Program-made: the position numbers and the translations under genes
In this document: positions 31,873 through 42,000 of the stretch, piece after piece
Numbering within the stretch: position 1 is the stretch's first letter
Layout of the letters: each line of letters begins with the position of its first letter
Notes under the pieces: model-generated
What the model was told of the DNA's origin: nothing
The model's input: only the letters and a program-made list of their open reading frames with translations
Databases searched by the model: none
DNA from: Macrotis lagotis
Taxonomy: Eukaryota > Chordata > Mammalia > Peramelemorphia > Peramelidae
Assembly: GCF_037893015.1 (NCBI RefSeq)
Contig: NC_133658.1
Span: forward strand, 60,989,636-61,053,635
DNA length: 64,000 nucleotides
Direction: 5' to 3'

Positions 31873-31884
31873 ATATTGGTTGGT

Positions 31885-32450
31885 GGGTTCTTTCTTGTCC
31901 TTCATTATCAAAGAAGACCAAAACAATATCACTGTGTTTGAGACAAATCACAGTGTGTCCAACTGTGTTTGATTAGACCAATATGAGTTCTGAATGCTCT
32001 GCCACAGGTTGGGCACAAATAGTTCATATGAACACCTGGGGTGGGTATGCAAAACTTACCTTATGTCATGTTTCCTTTGAGCTGCTTCCATTCTGCCTAC
32101 ATCATAGAGTACAGCCCCCTCACTGATAAGGGCATGCCATGCTGGATAGTCCTGTGCCAATGTCTACCATGCTGTTCAATCAGTTCTAAAATTCTTCAAT
32201 GAGACCTTCAGGGTGTCTATGACCCCCTTGTGAGTGCTTGCCCTGTGTGAGTTCTCCATAAAATAGCCTTTTTGACAAGCATAAGTCTGGCATTCTAACA
32301 GCGTGTCCAGCCCATCATAGTTGCACTCTGTAGTAATGTTGGAATGCTTGGCAGTTTAGCTTGAGAAAGGACCTCAGTATCTAATATCTTCTCCTGCCAG
32401 GTGATCTTCAGAATCTTCCTAAGAGCATTTAAATTGAAGGCCATTCTCAT
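31885..32450 (-). mobile_element. RTE-type LINE 3' end with C2H2 finger module
   Basis: On the minus strand this is the 3' end of a LINE ORF2: motifs such as MGWTRC.NARLMLVKKAILWRTHTG and DYPAWHALISEGAVLYDVGRMEAAQRKHD (given in short pieces), then a zinc-finger module C-X2-C-X12-H-X3-H coded by about 32015 to 31954. The terminal phrase 'ttggtcttctttgataatga' 'aggacaa' is shared with the tails of MAR1-type SINEs in this window. Stops and frameshifts make it inactive. The clade (RTE/BovB-like) is inferred from the shared tail. Confidence 0.7.
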
Positions 32451-32570
32451 ATCTCTGGAGACTCAACATAGGCCACCTCCTCCATAAAACTTTCCAAGTT
32501 ATATTCCATTGAAATTTTTCTCTCCCTTCTCTAATTTTTATATCTATATTTTCATAAATATATAGATTAA

Positions 32571-32679
32571 GGTTTCCTTGGCAGAAACACTGGAATCTAG
32601 AGTCATTATTTGAGTGGCTAGTATATTGAGTCAATGCAACAATATCTGGAGTTGTACTCTGCTTATTTCTATTAGGCAC
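32571..32679. repeat. 109 bp direct duplication, copy B
   Basis: About 90% identical to 31459-31567. Its right end coincides with the left arm of the hairpin at 32679-32774. Confidence 0.85.
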
Positions 32680-32774
32680 ATCACCTTTTGGATTACTTGA
32701 TCCAAATACATACATATATTTTCATAGATATATAGATACTTATCTATCAGGATCAAGTTTTCCAAAAGGTGATG
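32679..32774. repeat. Inverted repeat (25 bp arms, 46 nt loop)
   Basis: Left arm 32679-32703 (catcaccttttggattactt then gatcc) pairs with right arm 32750-32774 at 23 of 25 positions. The AT-rich loop contains a smaller atagat/atctat inverted pair. Confidence 0.85.
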
Positions 32775-32814
32775 AAAAAATTCGTGGTGAGTATAAGTAG
32801 CGGAAGTACATCTA

Positions 32815-33225
32815 TCAGCCAGCAAGCACTTCCTATAAATCAGTCACTGTACTAAATATTAGAGATATAAAGAAAAGCAAAAACAAATAACCTACAAAGC
32901 TTATAATCTAATGAGGAGTAAACATGTAAATTGGCACATGAAAGATATAAAATGAGTAAATGAAATGTAATCATCAAAAGGAAGGCATGCACAAAGGAAG
33001 AGATCAGAAAGTTCTCTTGTAAAAAGATGTCCCTTGAATCAAATAATGAAAAAATCTAGGAACTCTCAGGGGCAGAGACAGGAATGGAGGGCATTTTGGC
33101 AGGAAAGACAGCTTTGGCAAAAGTACAGAGATGGTAGATGGAGACTGGTGTAAGGGGAACAGTAAAGAGGCAGGGGAGCTGGATTGTAAAGTATGTGAAA
33201 GGTAGTAAATGTAAGATGACTGAAA
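32815..33225 (+). mobile_element. L2 LINE 3'-region fragment
   Basis: 'aaatcagtcactgtactaaa', 'tattagagatataaagaaaa', 'aagcttataatctaatgagg', 'gggcattttggcaggaaaga', 'caaaagtacagagatggtag', 'ggattgtaaagtatgtgaaa' in sense order. Confidence 0.7.
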
Positions 33226-33234
33226 AGGTGGGAA

Positions 33235-33400
33235 GGAATCTTACAGTCTAATGATTCAACTACCTCATATTATAGATGAAGACGAGACTGGTTAAATGAC
33301 TATCTGATGTCACACATAGGCAGTAAATGGTGGCCCTAATTCAAACCTGGGCTATATGATTCCTTCCACTCCATGCCTCTCCTTCTCTCCCACCTCTGGC
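33235..33400 (-). mobile_element. MIR-type SINE
   Basis: 'cctcatattatagatgaaga', 'cgagactggttaaatgacta', 'gatgtcacacataggcagta', 'gccctaattcaaacctggg' on the minus strand. Confidence 0.65.
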
Positions 33401-33789
33401 CTTTTTGTCCCTGCAGGTGCAGAGTTAAAACAAACAAACATCCTAGTAAAAGACCAGGTGACAGAAACGGCCTCATTTCTGATGGGTAAAAACATGCCAA
33501 GTTCATCCTACTCCACCCCCAGCCCTTATTGAAATGCTAAGGGATTTGAAATCTGAAGAAAATGAAAACAAACAAAAAGAAAAAATACTCCCAAGGATGA
33601 CAGATATTCTTTAGTCAAGAAATACCTAAAACACCATATCAACAGCCCAATCATTAAGCCATGAGATTGTAAATTCATCTACAAGAGCTGATTGAACATT
33701 TTTCTTTGGGTAAGAAATCATGGTGGATACAAAAGAAACAAAAGATAAGTTTCCTGTCCTTAAGGGGGTTGCAGCCTCATTGCAAGATA

Positions 33790-33905
33790 AAGCTAGTATT
33801 TACTCATTCAATAAACATTTATTAAACAATTTGTATTCTGAGCTCTGTAATAGATCCCAGGAGAGATATCAGGTTTAGACAAGTTGTGGCTCTAGCCTTC
33901 ATGGG
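33790..33905 (+). mobile_element. L2 LINE 3' fragment
   Basis: 'attcaataaacatttattaa', 'acaatttgtattctgagctc' and 'gtctagccttcatgggca'-type phrases of the L2 end. Confidence 0.5.
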
Positions 33906-34014
33906 CAAAGTATAGTACTTAGCATCATAGATAACTATGACTCCCCCATCCCCAACATCATAGGGTAGTGTTTTAGAGATCCCTAAAACTAGATAAAACT
34001 AGGATAAAACTTCC

Positions 34015-34188
34015 CAGTTGTGCAAATTCAAGCTAGCTATTTCTCCTTTCTGAGCCTCAGTTTTTCTCATTTGTAAAATTGGTATAATAATGCATGCTTC
34101 TCAGCTGTGTAAATTCAAGTTAGTCATTCCTCCTCTCTGAACCTCAGTTTTCTCATCTGTAAAATGGGGATAAAAAATATATGCACCT
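34015..34188 (+). repeat. 87 bp tandem duplication inside a MIR/THER1-type SINE
   Basis: Copy 1 starts at 34015 (cagttgtgcaaattcaagct), copy 2 at 34102 (cagctgtgtaaattcaagtt). Both carry 'cctcagttt', 'ctcatntgtaaaat'. The SINE middle is therefore present twice. Confidence 0.8.
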
Positions 34189-34221
34189 TCCATCTCATAA
34201 AACTATTGTGAAGAAAGTGAT

Positions 34222-34500
34222 AGACTTTGTTTTCGGTTCTTTGTTCTCAAAGAGGCCCAATGACTAAAGGAGGGGGATGTCCTTGATTTGCAAGTGAATT
34301 AAAATAAGTGAGGCAGAGCTATCCAAAGTCATCAGCCTTATTCTCTCTTCCAGAGTAATTCAAGTCCAGTGACAAGACATAGATCAGGACAACCGGAAAT
34401 GGCCCCAGATGCAACAGGAGACCGTAGCCTTTTCAGCTAACATCTTTCCCAGATTTCCCTTTGTCTGAGGCAACACTCATTCAGTAATTAAAGGCTAGAT
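34222..34500 (-). mobile_element. MAR1-type SINE
   Basis: Minus-strand copy: tail side 'cggttctttgttctcaaaga', 'gtccttgatttgcaagtgaa', 'tccaaagtcatcagccttat', 'gtccagtgacaagacataga', 'tcaggacaaccggaaatggc'. The head side is eroded. Confidence 0.7.
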
Positions 34501-34844
34501 AAAAATTGAGGTAAAAGACAAACTACTTTTGTTATTTATTCTCATTCTAAGTCACTGAAACCTAAATAGTGAGTCATGGTATATAAGGTCCAAAGGATGT
34601 CTTTATACTGATCTGGAGAATAAGAAAAAATACTATAGAGGACTTAGCATTTGAACTGAAATGACAAAAGGTAATAAAGTGCTAAATTGGGAGCTGCAAA
34701 TGATATAAATGGTATAAGAATTCAAAGCAAAGAGAGACTGAAGCTTGGAGAAGGATCAAATGGTTGGAGAAGAATTGCTTTACAAAGACTTCATGTAGGA
34801 GCAAAGGCTTGAGTTGAGTATCAGAGCAGGTAGTAAGACACTTT

Positions 34845-35080
34845 TCTGGTCCCACCCCATCCCACTCCCCACATTATAACCTATTTATTACTCTTTGAGA
34901 TTTTTCTTTTCTGAATTTTTTTCTGCCATTTTATTACCAGGCTCCTCCTCTCACCCTGGGCTATCATGCCATTGCTTTTTTCTTGTCTTCCTCCTTTTCT
35001 GATCCATCCCTCCTGTCGATATCCAGCCTCCCAAGTATTGGTGTGTCCTGGGACCTCTCACTCTCGTTTTTGTTTTTGTT
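34845..35080 (+). mobile_element. L2 LINE ORF2 fragment (left part)
   Basis: Pyrimidine-rich L2-like sequence 'catccctcctgtcgatatcc', 'cctgggacctctcactctcg' preceding the WSINE1. It is collinear with the well-recognised L2 piece after the WSINE1. Confidence 0.45.
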
Positions 35081-35084
35081 TTTT

Positions 35085-35237
35085 TGTTAGGTTTTTTTTT
35101 GCAAGGCAAATGGGGTTAAGTGGCTTGCCCAAGGCCACAGAGCTAGGTAATTATTAAGTGTCTGAGATAGGATTTGAACCCAGGTACTCCTGACTCCAGG
35201 GCTGGTGCTTTATCCACTGCGCCACCTATCTGCCCCT
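35085..35237 (-). mobile_element. WSINE1-type SINE
   Basis: Minus-strand full-length copy: 'gcaaggcaaatggggttaag', 'cacagagctaggtaattatt', 'aggtactcctgactccaggg', 'ccactgcgccacctatctgc'. Short repeated flanks (ctcactc) suggest a TSD. Confidence 0.9.
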
Positions 35238-35735
35238 CACTCATTCTCTTGAATAGAAATATGCATTTCTTGCCTCTCTCCAGAGCACTAATGCTACTTC
35301 ATCACTTGGTGGACATCTCCACTTGGATGTTCCATGGGTATCTCAAATTCATCAAGTCCAAAACAAAGCTTATCTTTCCTCTAAAACTACCCCTTCATTT
35401 CCCTAGATTTACAAAGGTCCACAACCTTCTAGCTACTCGGTTTGTAAATATGGAGTTACTCTCAGTTCTCCCTTCTCTCCTCTCTGATTTATTATCTGAT
35501 TAGTTGCCAGGTCTCGTTATTTCTGTCTCTACAGCCTCTCACATCCAGACCTTCCTCAACCACTCCTCTTCACCTCTTGTCTAGATTCCTTCCATATTTG
35601 CCTCCCTGCTTCTGACCTCTCCTTCTCTGAGTCATCCTCCATACGTTTCAAATTGACACTCCTAAAGCACAGATCTGATCATGTCATTCCCATGCTCAAA
35701 AACCTTCTTGGGTTTCCTATTGCCTTTGGCATACA
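35238..35735 (+). mobile_element. L2 LINE ORF2 end / 3' region
   Basis: Sense L2 phrases in the right order: 'ggtggacatctccacttgga', 'tgttccatgggtatctcaaa', 'tccaaaacaaagcttatctt', 'attagttgccaggtctcgtt', 'ctcctaaagcacagatctga', 'tcatgtcattcccatgctca'. Diverged and without a continuous frame. Confidence 0.85.
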
Positions 35736-35999
35736 TACACAAAAAAAGGAATTTCTGCAAGACTTTGAATTTAAGAGGTAGATGCTAATGCAGGATCATA
35801 AGGCATTTTTAGACACTTCCATCTAAATTTTTTATAATGTCTATATAAAATAATATTTTATAAGAACATATGTATATGCACATATATGCATATATTATGT
35901 ATACACACACACACACACACTCAAAGGTCCTTGTCAAGATATTTTATATGTTAAACACCATAGACAATGTCTGTATGTAGATGTGTATACATATGTGTA

Positions 36000-36048
36000 G
36001 GGTGTCCCAAATATCTTAGTTCAGTTTTCTTAGCCTTTTGGGACACCC
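36000..36048. mobile_element. Mariner-like MITE remnant
   Basis: Terminal inverted repeats gggtgtcccaaa (36000-36011) and its reverse complement ending at 36048, with the inner halves 'tatcttagttcagttttctt' between. Gggtgtccc ends with 'aagtctta' continuation are typical of mariner-family MITEs. A TA dinucleotide precedes the left end; the right flank is TG, so the TSD is not intact. Confidence 0.7.
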
Positions 36049-36489
36049 TGTCAAAACTCAATTCATTAAGATTTTGTTGAACATTTAGTATGTCCCACAT
36101 TTTGGGTCTTCCTTCTGGGAGTTTTCTAAATTTCATTCATTTCACAAATACAAAAGTGAACAGACAAAACAAAGAGGAAAACAGAATTAGAACATTCACC
36201 CATTCATTTGATTGATATATATGTACAAGAGGTTAAATATAGAAATAAATGTATCCAGATTACCAAGTTTAAACAAATATTAGGGTCAATTTTTTTCCAA
36301 ATTATTTTGAATAACACTACAGAAATAACTATAACCCAGAGGGTGGCAGGAATCTGAGTAATATGGTGTATATCTCATTCCCTCTTTCTTTTCTATGACA
36401 TTGTTTCAATATTCAATTCAATAATTGTTTCAAAAAATATTTGGAATTCATATTTCATATTATGTAATTTGAAATATAAATCTATTTCT

Positions 36490-36835
36490 TCCAAAAGAGA
36501 ATTTATTGATACTCCTTTGTTCAAAAATCTTTAGTGGTTCTCTGTACCTCTATTCTGGAGGGGAAAACCTTCACTAGTCTGGCTCCTACTCATCTTTCTA
36601 GACTGATTTTATATTGTTCTCTTTTACAGACACTTCCACAGTTTGGTTTTCATCAAACTGATCTACCATTTGCTTCCTGAACTCTGACTTCCACCTCCCC
36701 TTCTCCATCCCTTGGCATTGACAATCTTCTTCATCTCTTCTTCCCAAAATTCTTCTCAAGCCTCCTCCAAAAAGCCTTTCCTCTTTCTTCTACTTGTTAT
36801 GCTTTTCTCCTCCTCCTCAGATTCTTTGTTCATTT
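36490..36835 (+). mobile_element. L2 LINE 3'-region fragment
   Basis: 'tagtggttctctgtacctct', 'cactagtctggctcctactc', 'atctttctagactgatttta', 'ccacctccccttctccatcc', 'caagcctcctccaaaaagcc', 'tttcctctttcttctacttg' in L2 order. Confidence 0.7.
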
Positions 36836-36842
36836 GCATTTA

Positions 36843-37075
36843 TGTTGTAAGGTGCAGTGGATAAAGTGTTAGGTATGGAGTCAGGAAGACCAGAGTTCAA
36901 ATCTGACCTCAGACACTTACTAGCTATGTGATCCTGGGCAAGTCACTTCACCCTACTTGCCTCCATTTCCATAAAATAAACTGGAAAATGAAAAGGCAAA
37001 TCATTCCAGTATCTTTACTAATAAAATCCCAAATGGGGTCATGAACAGTTGGATATGAAAAACAATTGAACAATT
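36843..37075 (+). mobile_element. SINE with BovB/RTE-like tail
   Basis: 'gttgtaaggtgcagtggata', 'gaccagagttcaaatctgac', 'actagctatgtgatcctggg', 'gtcatgaacagttggatatg'. Confidence 0.8.
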
Positions 37076-37162
37076 TCTTGATAGCAGGACTGTTCTGTTT
37101 TCCCCTTGAATCTCCAAAGCTAGTACAGGAGGTGCTTTATATCAAATAGAAGTATAATATGT

Positions 37163-37163
<1 letters not shown>

Positions 37164-37213
<50 letters not shown>

Positions 37214-37221
37214 TATATATC
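37164..37221. repeat. (TA)n microsatellite
   Basis: AT dinucleotide run with single G/C interruptions. Confidence 0.95.
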
Positions 37222-37324
37222 TTGAATCTAATTAAAGTACTGAGCACAAAGCATTTTATGCATAATTTCAATATCACAATTTAACATTCTAAATATAAAA
37301 AAACACTTGGGAAATTTATGTTGG

Positions 37325-37562
37325 TATATGTTTTTCCCAATTCTTGGTGATGCCTTTTGCAGTTTTCTTAGTAAAGATGATGGAGTGGTTTATGGTTTAT
37401 TATACCCTTTCCTAGCTAATATTACAGATAAAGAAGCTGAGGCAGAATCAAATGACCAGAGAGTGAGTGTCTGAAGTTAGATTTGAATACATAAAAATGA
37501 ATTTTCCTGATTCAGGGTCTAGAACTCTATTCACTGCACCACCTAGCTTTCCCAAAAGTAAA
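37325..37562 (-). mobile_element. SINE with BovB/RTE-like tail
   Basis: Minus-strand copy: tail side 'cagttttcttagtaaagatg', 'atggagtggtttatggttta', 'cagataaagaagctgaggca', head side 'attcactgcaccacctagct'. Confidence 0.7.
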
Positions 37563-37889
37563 TATCCTGCAAATAAGATTACCTTTAAAAAAAGTGAACT
37601 AGTTCAATAAACAAACATTGAAGAGCTTAATATGTACCGAATACACAGTAAGTCTCTGAAAGTCCTTTCAAGGATACAAAAGAAGAATGGCAGCATGTCA
37701 AAACCATAAATAAAATTGTGCACTTGGAAAACTAAACATAAAAATGTGTCACTTTTATTTTATCCTAGAAAAATAGATCATTTCTAATAATAAAAATTTT
37801 CAAAATTTGCTGTTCTATTTTTTAAATTGTTTTCCTCTTCTAACAGAATATAATGAACTTTGTCATTCTTATTTTTTCTGTACGATACA

Positions 37890-38187
37890 GGCAAAAGGAA
37901 GGTAGAAAGAGAGGGAAGGAGGAGGGAGGAGTGAACAAGGAAGGAAAAATGGGAGGAAAGGAAAGGAGAAACAAAGAAGGGAGAGAGGGAGGGAAGAACA
38001 AAAAAGGGTGGGGGGGAAGGAACAAGGAAAAGAGGGAAGAAGGAACAAGGGAGGAAAGAAGGGGGAAGAAAGGAGGAACAAAGAAGGGAGGAGGGAGGGA
38101 GGAAAAAGAAAGAGAGAGAAGGAACGAGGAACAAGGAAGGAAGGGAGGGAGGGAAAGAGGGAGGAAGAAAAGAGGGAGGAAAAAAAA
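37890..38187 (+). repeat. Purine-rich (GGAA/GAGG-type) low-complexity tract
   Basis: About 300 bp dominated by A and G with sparse ACAA interruptions. It generates the 108-152-codon open frames on both strands, which are not genes. Confidence 0.95.
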
Positions 38188-38260
38188 TCACCTAAAAGTA
38201 AATACTCTTTTTGAAATCCAGATGACATGAGAGAACTAATATTGTTTGCCCTTAATTTTC

Positions 38261-38403
38261 TTTCTTTCTTTTTTTTTTTAAAGACAATGGGGTTAAGTGA
38301 TTTGCCCAAAGTCATACAGCTAGGCAATTAAGTGTCTGAGGTCAAATTTGAACTCAGGTCCTCCTGACTCCAGGGCCGGTGCTCTATCCACCTAGCTGCC
38401 CCC
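38261..38403 (-). mobile_element. WSINE1-type SINE
   Basis: Minus-strand copy with perfect 14 bp TSD tgcccttaattttc at 38247-38260 and 38404-38417. Ends 'gctctatccacctagctgcc'. It landed at the tail of the minus-strand MAR1-type SINE that follows. Confidence 0.93.
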
Positions 38404-38417
38404 TGCCCTTAATTTTC

Positions 38418-38705
38418 AAAGAGGACCATGATATCAGGAAGGTGATGCCATGATAAGCACATGAAATGTATGAGTAAAGGAATGCTGTGCTAAGTCACCA
38501 GCCTCACCTTCTCCAGAGCCATCTGAGTCCAGCAGCCAGATTTGAATCAGGACTACTGGAGATGACCCTGAATATGAGTCAATCAGGGTTAAGTGACTTG
38601 CCTAAAGTCACAAGCTAGTTAGAATCAAGTGTCTGAAGTCGGATTGAAACTCTCACTCAGCCTCTTGATTCCAAGCCTAGTGCTCTATCCACTGCACTGC
38701 CTATG
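38418..38705 (-). mobile_element. MAR1-type SINE
   Basis: Minus-strand near-full copy: 'aaagaggaccatgatatcag', 'gaaggtgatgccatgataag', 'ctaagtcaccagcctcacct', 'gagtccagcagccagatttg', 'caatcagggttaagtgactt', 'gctctatccactgcactgcc'. Confidence 0.9.
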
Positions 38706-38709
38706 AGTA

Positions 38710-39300
38710 TCTGAGAACTTTTTAAATTTCTATTAACTTTGCTGCTACATTTGTTGCTTTATGCACATGGAAATGACAAAATCATAAAAAGATAACAAAT
38801 GAAAAGCAATTTGTAAACTATAAAATACAGAATAAATGTTAGCTATAATTACATGTGACCTTTAACCAGGAAGTATGCCAGAACCAGCTCCAACTCATAT
38901 GAGGAAGTCTATTGCAAAATTTTCAATGTATTTAAATTGGGAAATTAGCAATTGCTCAAATCAGAACTTCATTTATTGTTTTGTTGATTGGCTAGAGACT
39001 TAAGACAATCATTAAGACAATGTCAATGTAGATAAATCCCAATAATGTATTTTTTTTGAGAGACAGTTGTTAAGTGTTTACTAGCAATACTTAGAACTTT
39101 TTATGGTAGAAAGAATTTAACACTGCTGTTTTGGTTAAATCAAGCTGAACTTGATTTATCCAGAACATTTCAATGAAATGTTTTTCAGCCTCTCTCGCCT
39201 GTGGTTTTGTTGTGATGTGGTGCCTAGTGAAATAGTTCCTTTGCATGGTGCCAGAAGAGTCTGTGAACATTCACCATAGGTGAAGTCATCTAATTGTCAA
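38710..39300. other. No recognisable feature
   Basis: AT-rich, non-repetitive by eye; no exon seen. Confidence 0.4.
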
Positions 39301-39309
39301 TTTCTGTAG

Positions 39310-39600
39310 CATTTTTAATATAGAACCATAAAATTTTAGAGAAGAAAAAGGATCTTTCTAATCCAACTCGGAAGTGACCTCCCCAACACAAGAGTTGGTT
39401 ATTGGTAAAATCCAAATGGGAATTTGGTTTCCTGAAACTACTATTAGACTCGGAGACTATTAGAAGCACTGTTGAAAGGATTTACAGACCATCAAGTACA
39501 GCCCATACAATCTACAGATGAGAAAAATGAGTATTCTTAACTAGAAGATTCCAAGGTCAATCATCAATCTCTGTCTCTTGGAATTACACCCTATTCTTTT
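39310..39600 (-). mobile_element. MIR-type SINE traces
   Basis: 'tatagaaccataaaatttta', 'gatctttctaatccaactcg' and 'gaccatcaagtacagcccat', 'acaatctacagatgagaaaa' resemble minus-strand MIR heads and middles, degraded. Confidence 0.45.
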
Positions 39601-40371
39601 GACAACAAATTTCTTTTTTAAAAAAGCACCAACAAGGTTAGAATGCCTTCTCTTTCATTTTAACTATAGTTTCTCCCTTCCTTCCTTCATCTGTTCTCTC
39701 AATTCCATCACCTAGTCACAAAACCATGGTCCTACCTCCTTATCACCTTTGATGTTTCATTTCTCTCAATTTCCTCACCTCCAGAGACCTACCTAGCTTG
39801 TTTTTAATTACTCTTGCTCATGGTTTAGCCACAATATCAAACTTCTTTTGGTATGTCTTCCTAGAAGTTTTGTTAGTTTTGCAAGCTCAGTGTGAGTCAA
39901 TTGTGTGATATGGAAGCCTAAAAGACTAATGTAATCTTACTCTATTAACCAAAGTATGGTTTACAATTCAAAGGAATTTATAAGCCAATTTTATCCTGAG
40001 TTGGAATTCAAATACTCCATAGATGGAATTGTTTTAGGAAAGATAATGACAAGCTATGGTATGTCCAAAAGAGTGTGAAGGAATTTGAAACTTATGAGGA
40101 TCACTTTGGTAAATAGGGACATTTAGTCTGAAGAAGAAACCTTGGGGAAATAAAATAGCTGTTTTCAAATATTTGAATGCCAGTTATGTGGGGAAATAAT
40201 AGTTGAAATTTATTTAAAATCAGGTTCCCTTCCAAAGATAGAAATAATAGATGTTGTATTTGAGCCCACAGGTAGAAATAGGACTAATAGGTGTAAGTGA
40301 TGGGGAAGCAGATTTTAATGTCAGTCTGTTAGGAAAAAATAATGACAACTAAAAATGTTTCCAAGTACAAT

Positions 40372-40560
40372 GGGATAGGGGCAACTGAACCTGGAGTGAG
40401 GAAGACTCATCTTTCTAGGTTCAAATCTGGCCTCAGACATTCACCAGTAGTATGGCCCTTGACAAGTTATTTCACTCTGTTTGCCTCAGTTTCTTCATCT
40501 GTACAATGAGTTGGAGAAGAAAATGGTGAACAAAGAATGAGACAACTTTCATAGTTAGTA
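40372..40560 (+). mobile_element. SINE with BovB/RTE-like tail
   Basis: 'gataggggcaactgaacctg', 'ctaggttcaaatctggcctc', 'ttcttcatctgtacaatgag', 'ttggagaagaaaatggtgaa' in sense order. Confidence 0.7.
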
Positions 40561-40701
40561 CACCTTTTGGGGGGTATGCAAATATTTAATGACCACTAAA
40601 AAGGGATCTTTTAGAACCCCCTCCCCAATTAGGGGAAGTTTCATGCTTCAGGTATGGAAGTGGAATAAATGACTTTTGAGTTCTTAAGATTTTGTGATTC
40701 T

Positions 40702-40847
40702 TTCTTTCTTGGGGGGGGCGGGCAGGGAGTTGTGAGACAATGGGAGTTTAGTACCTACCTAAAGTCACACTGCTAAAGTCACATTTGAACTCAGGTGCTT
40801 CTTACTCCAGGTTCAGTATTCTATCCTCTTTGCCACCTAGCTGCCCC
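40702..40847 (-). mobile_element. WSINE1-type SINE
   Basis: Minus-strand copy with 15 bp TSD agattttgtgattct / agattctgtgattct at 40687-40701 and 40848-40862. Starts with a T/G-rich run and ends 'gccacctagctgcccc'. Confidence 0.85.
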
Positions 40848-41334
40848 AGATTCTGTGATTCTAAACTACAAGTTTACTTTCCCACTTCTGACAAACACCA
40901 GCTTTATGACCCCTGTAGTGCCCTAGGCAACCTTCTGAATATAAGTGGCTAAAAAGGTGTCAATCTACATTGATAAAGGAAGATGTCTTATCTGGAAGCT
41001 ATTGCTACTCATGAAAGCATAAATTCAATTCCTATCTCCTAAAATGTTTCCTAGGTTCTGTTTTCCTGGTAGGATGGCTGCCATCCCTGAGGTAAGAAAA
41101 GAGGAGAAGTTGAAAGTCAAAAGCTACTAGATGGCAAGAAGACAAAAACTGTAATGAGTGTATAAGTATAATCTACTAATCTACCACAGGTGCTGGGGTT
41201 TTAGAAGTCTCCTGAATGAACTGGGACTGGAACAACCACCTGATTTAAAGGATTACTCACTCTAACTAGATCAACAGCATGGTTACAAAGTCTTTTCTTG
41301 CAGCCTTTTTGGAAGAGTGGGCTTTACTTATAGA

Positions 41335-41470
41335 AAACCATAGAAAATTACAGTTGGAAGGAACATCATTCATCATCCTGTCCAATCTCCTCAGTTAATA
41401 AATGAGGAATTAAAGTATCACTGGATCATGGGCTGTGTTTGTCTTCATTTTACAGTAAAGGATATATAGA
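41335..41470 (-). mobile_element. MIR-type SINE
   Basis: 'accatagaaaattacagttg', 'gaaggaacatcattcatcat', 'cctgtccaatctcctcagtt'. Confidence 0.5.
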
Positions 41471-41829
41471 TTCATCTAAAGGAAATGACTTGCCCACAAT
41501 TTTTCCGTAGATTATTTTTTATGCACCATATGTATATGGATATATATATATATATGCACCTTGTATATGAACTTTGCCTCATAAATGTTTGTTGACATCT
41601 AGGGTTACAGCTGCTGTCAGAATTCAAAGCCAGGTCCTGTGACAATACACCACTATTGCATGATACAATCTCAGGGACCCAGATGAGTGAAACAATTTGC
41701 CGTAGATAACACAGCCTGGTATTGCCAAGACCAGAGGTAGAAGTGGAGAAATGAAATAATTTTGTTTCCAAATGGACCTACCAGGGAAAGTTATCAACAG
41801 GGAAGAGACAAGTTTGAGACCCTGGCCCC

Positions 41830-42000
41830 GGGATCATAGGACTGCCAAATTTAGAGTCAAAAAGGATCTTAGGGATGCCTAACCCAATTGTTCATTTTGC
41901 AAGAGAGGGAACTGAGGCTGAGAAAGATGAAGGGACTTTTCCTAGCCAAAGCTAGTAACTAGCAAACTGAGCACTCTGAACGTGCATCCTCTGATTTCAA
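41830..42000 (-). mobile_element. MIR-type SINE
   Basis: 'ggatcataggactgccaaat', 'caattgttcattttgcaaga', 'gagggaactgaggctgagaa', 'ctagccaaagctagtaacta'. Confidence 0.55.

Larger units (their letters stand above)
40020..40880 (+). mobile_element. CR1/L3-type LINE 3' end, split by two SINEs
   Basis: Sense L3/CR1 phrases: 'gaagaagaaaccttggggaa', 'atagctgttttcaaatattt', 'gcccacaggtagaaatagga', 'ctaataggtgtaagtgatgg', 'ggaagcagattttaatgtca', then after the SINE at 40372-40560 'ggaagtggaataaatgactt', and the terminal 'agattttgtgattct' run (40687-40701), continued at 40848. No frame. Confidence 0.7.

Noticed and set aside
37869..38327. 152-codon minus-strand frame
   Set aside because: Runs over a purine satellite and into a WSINE1; composition artefact.
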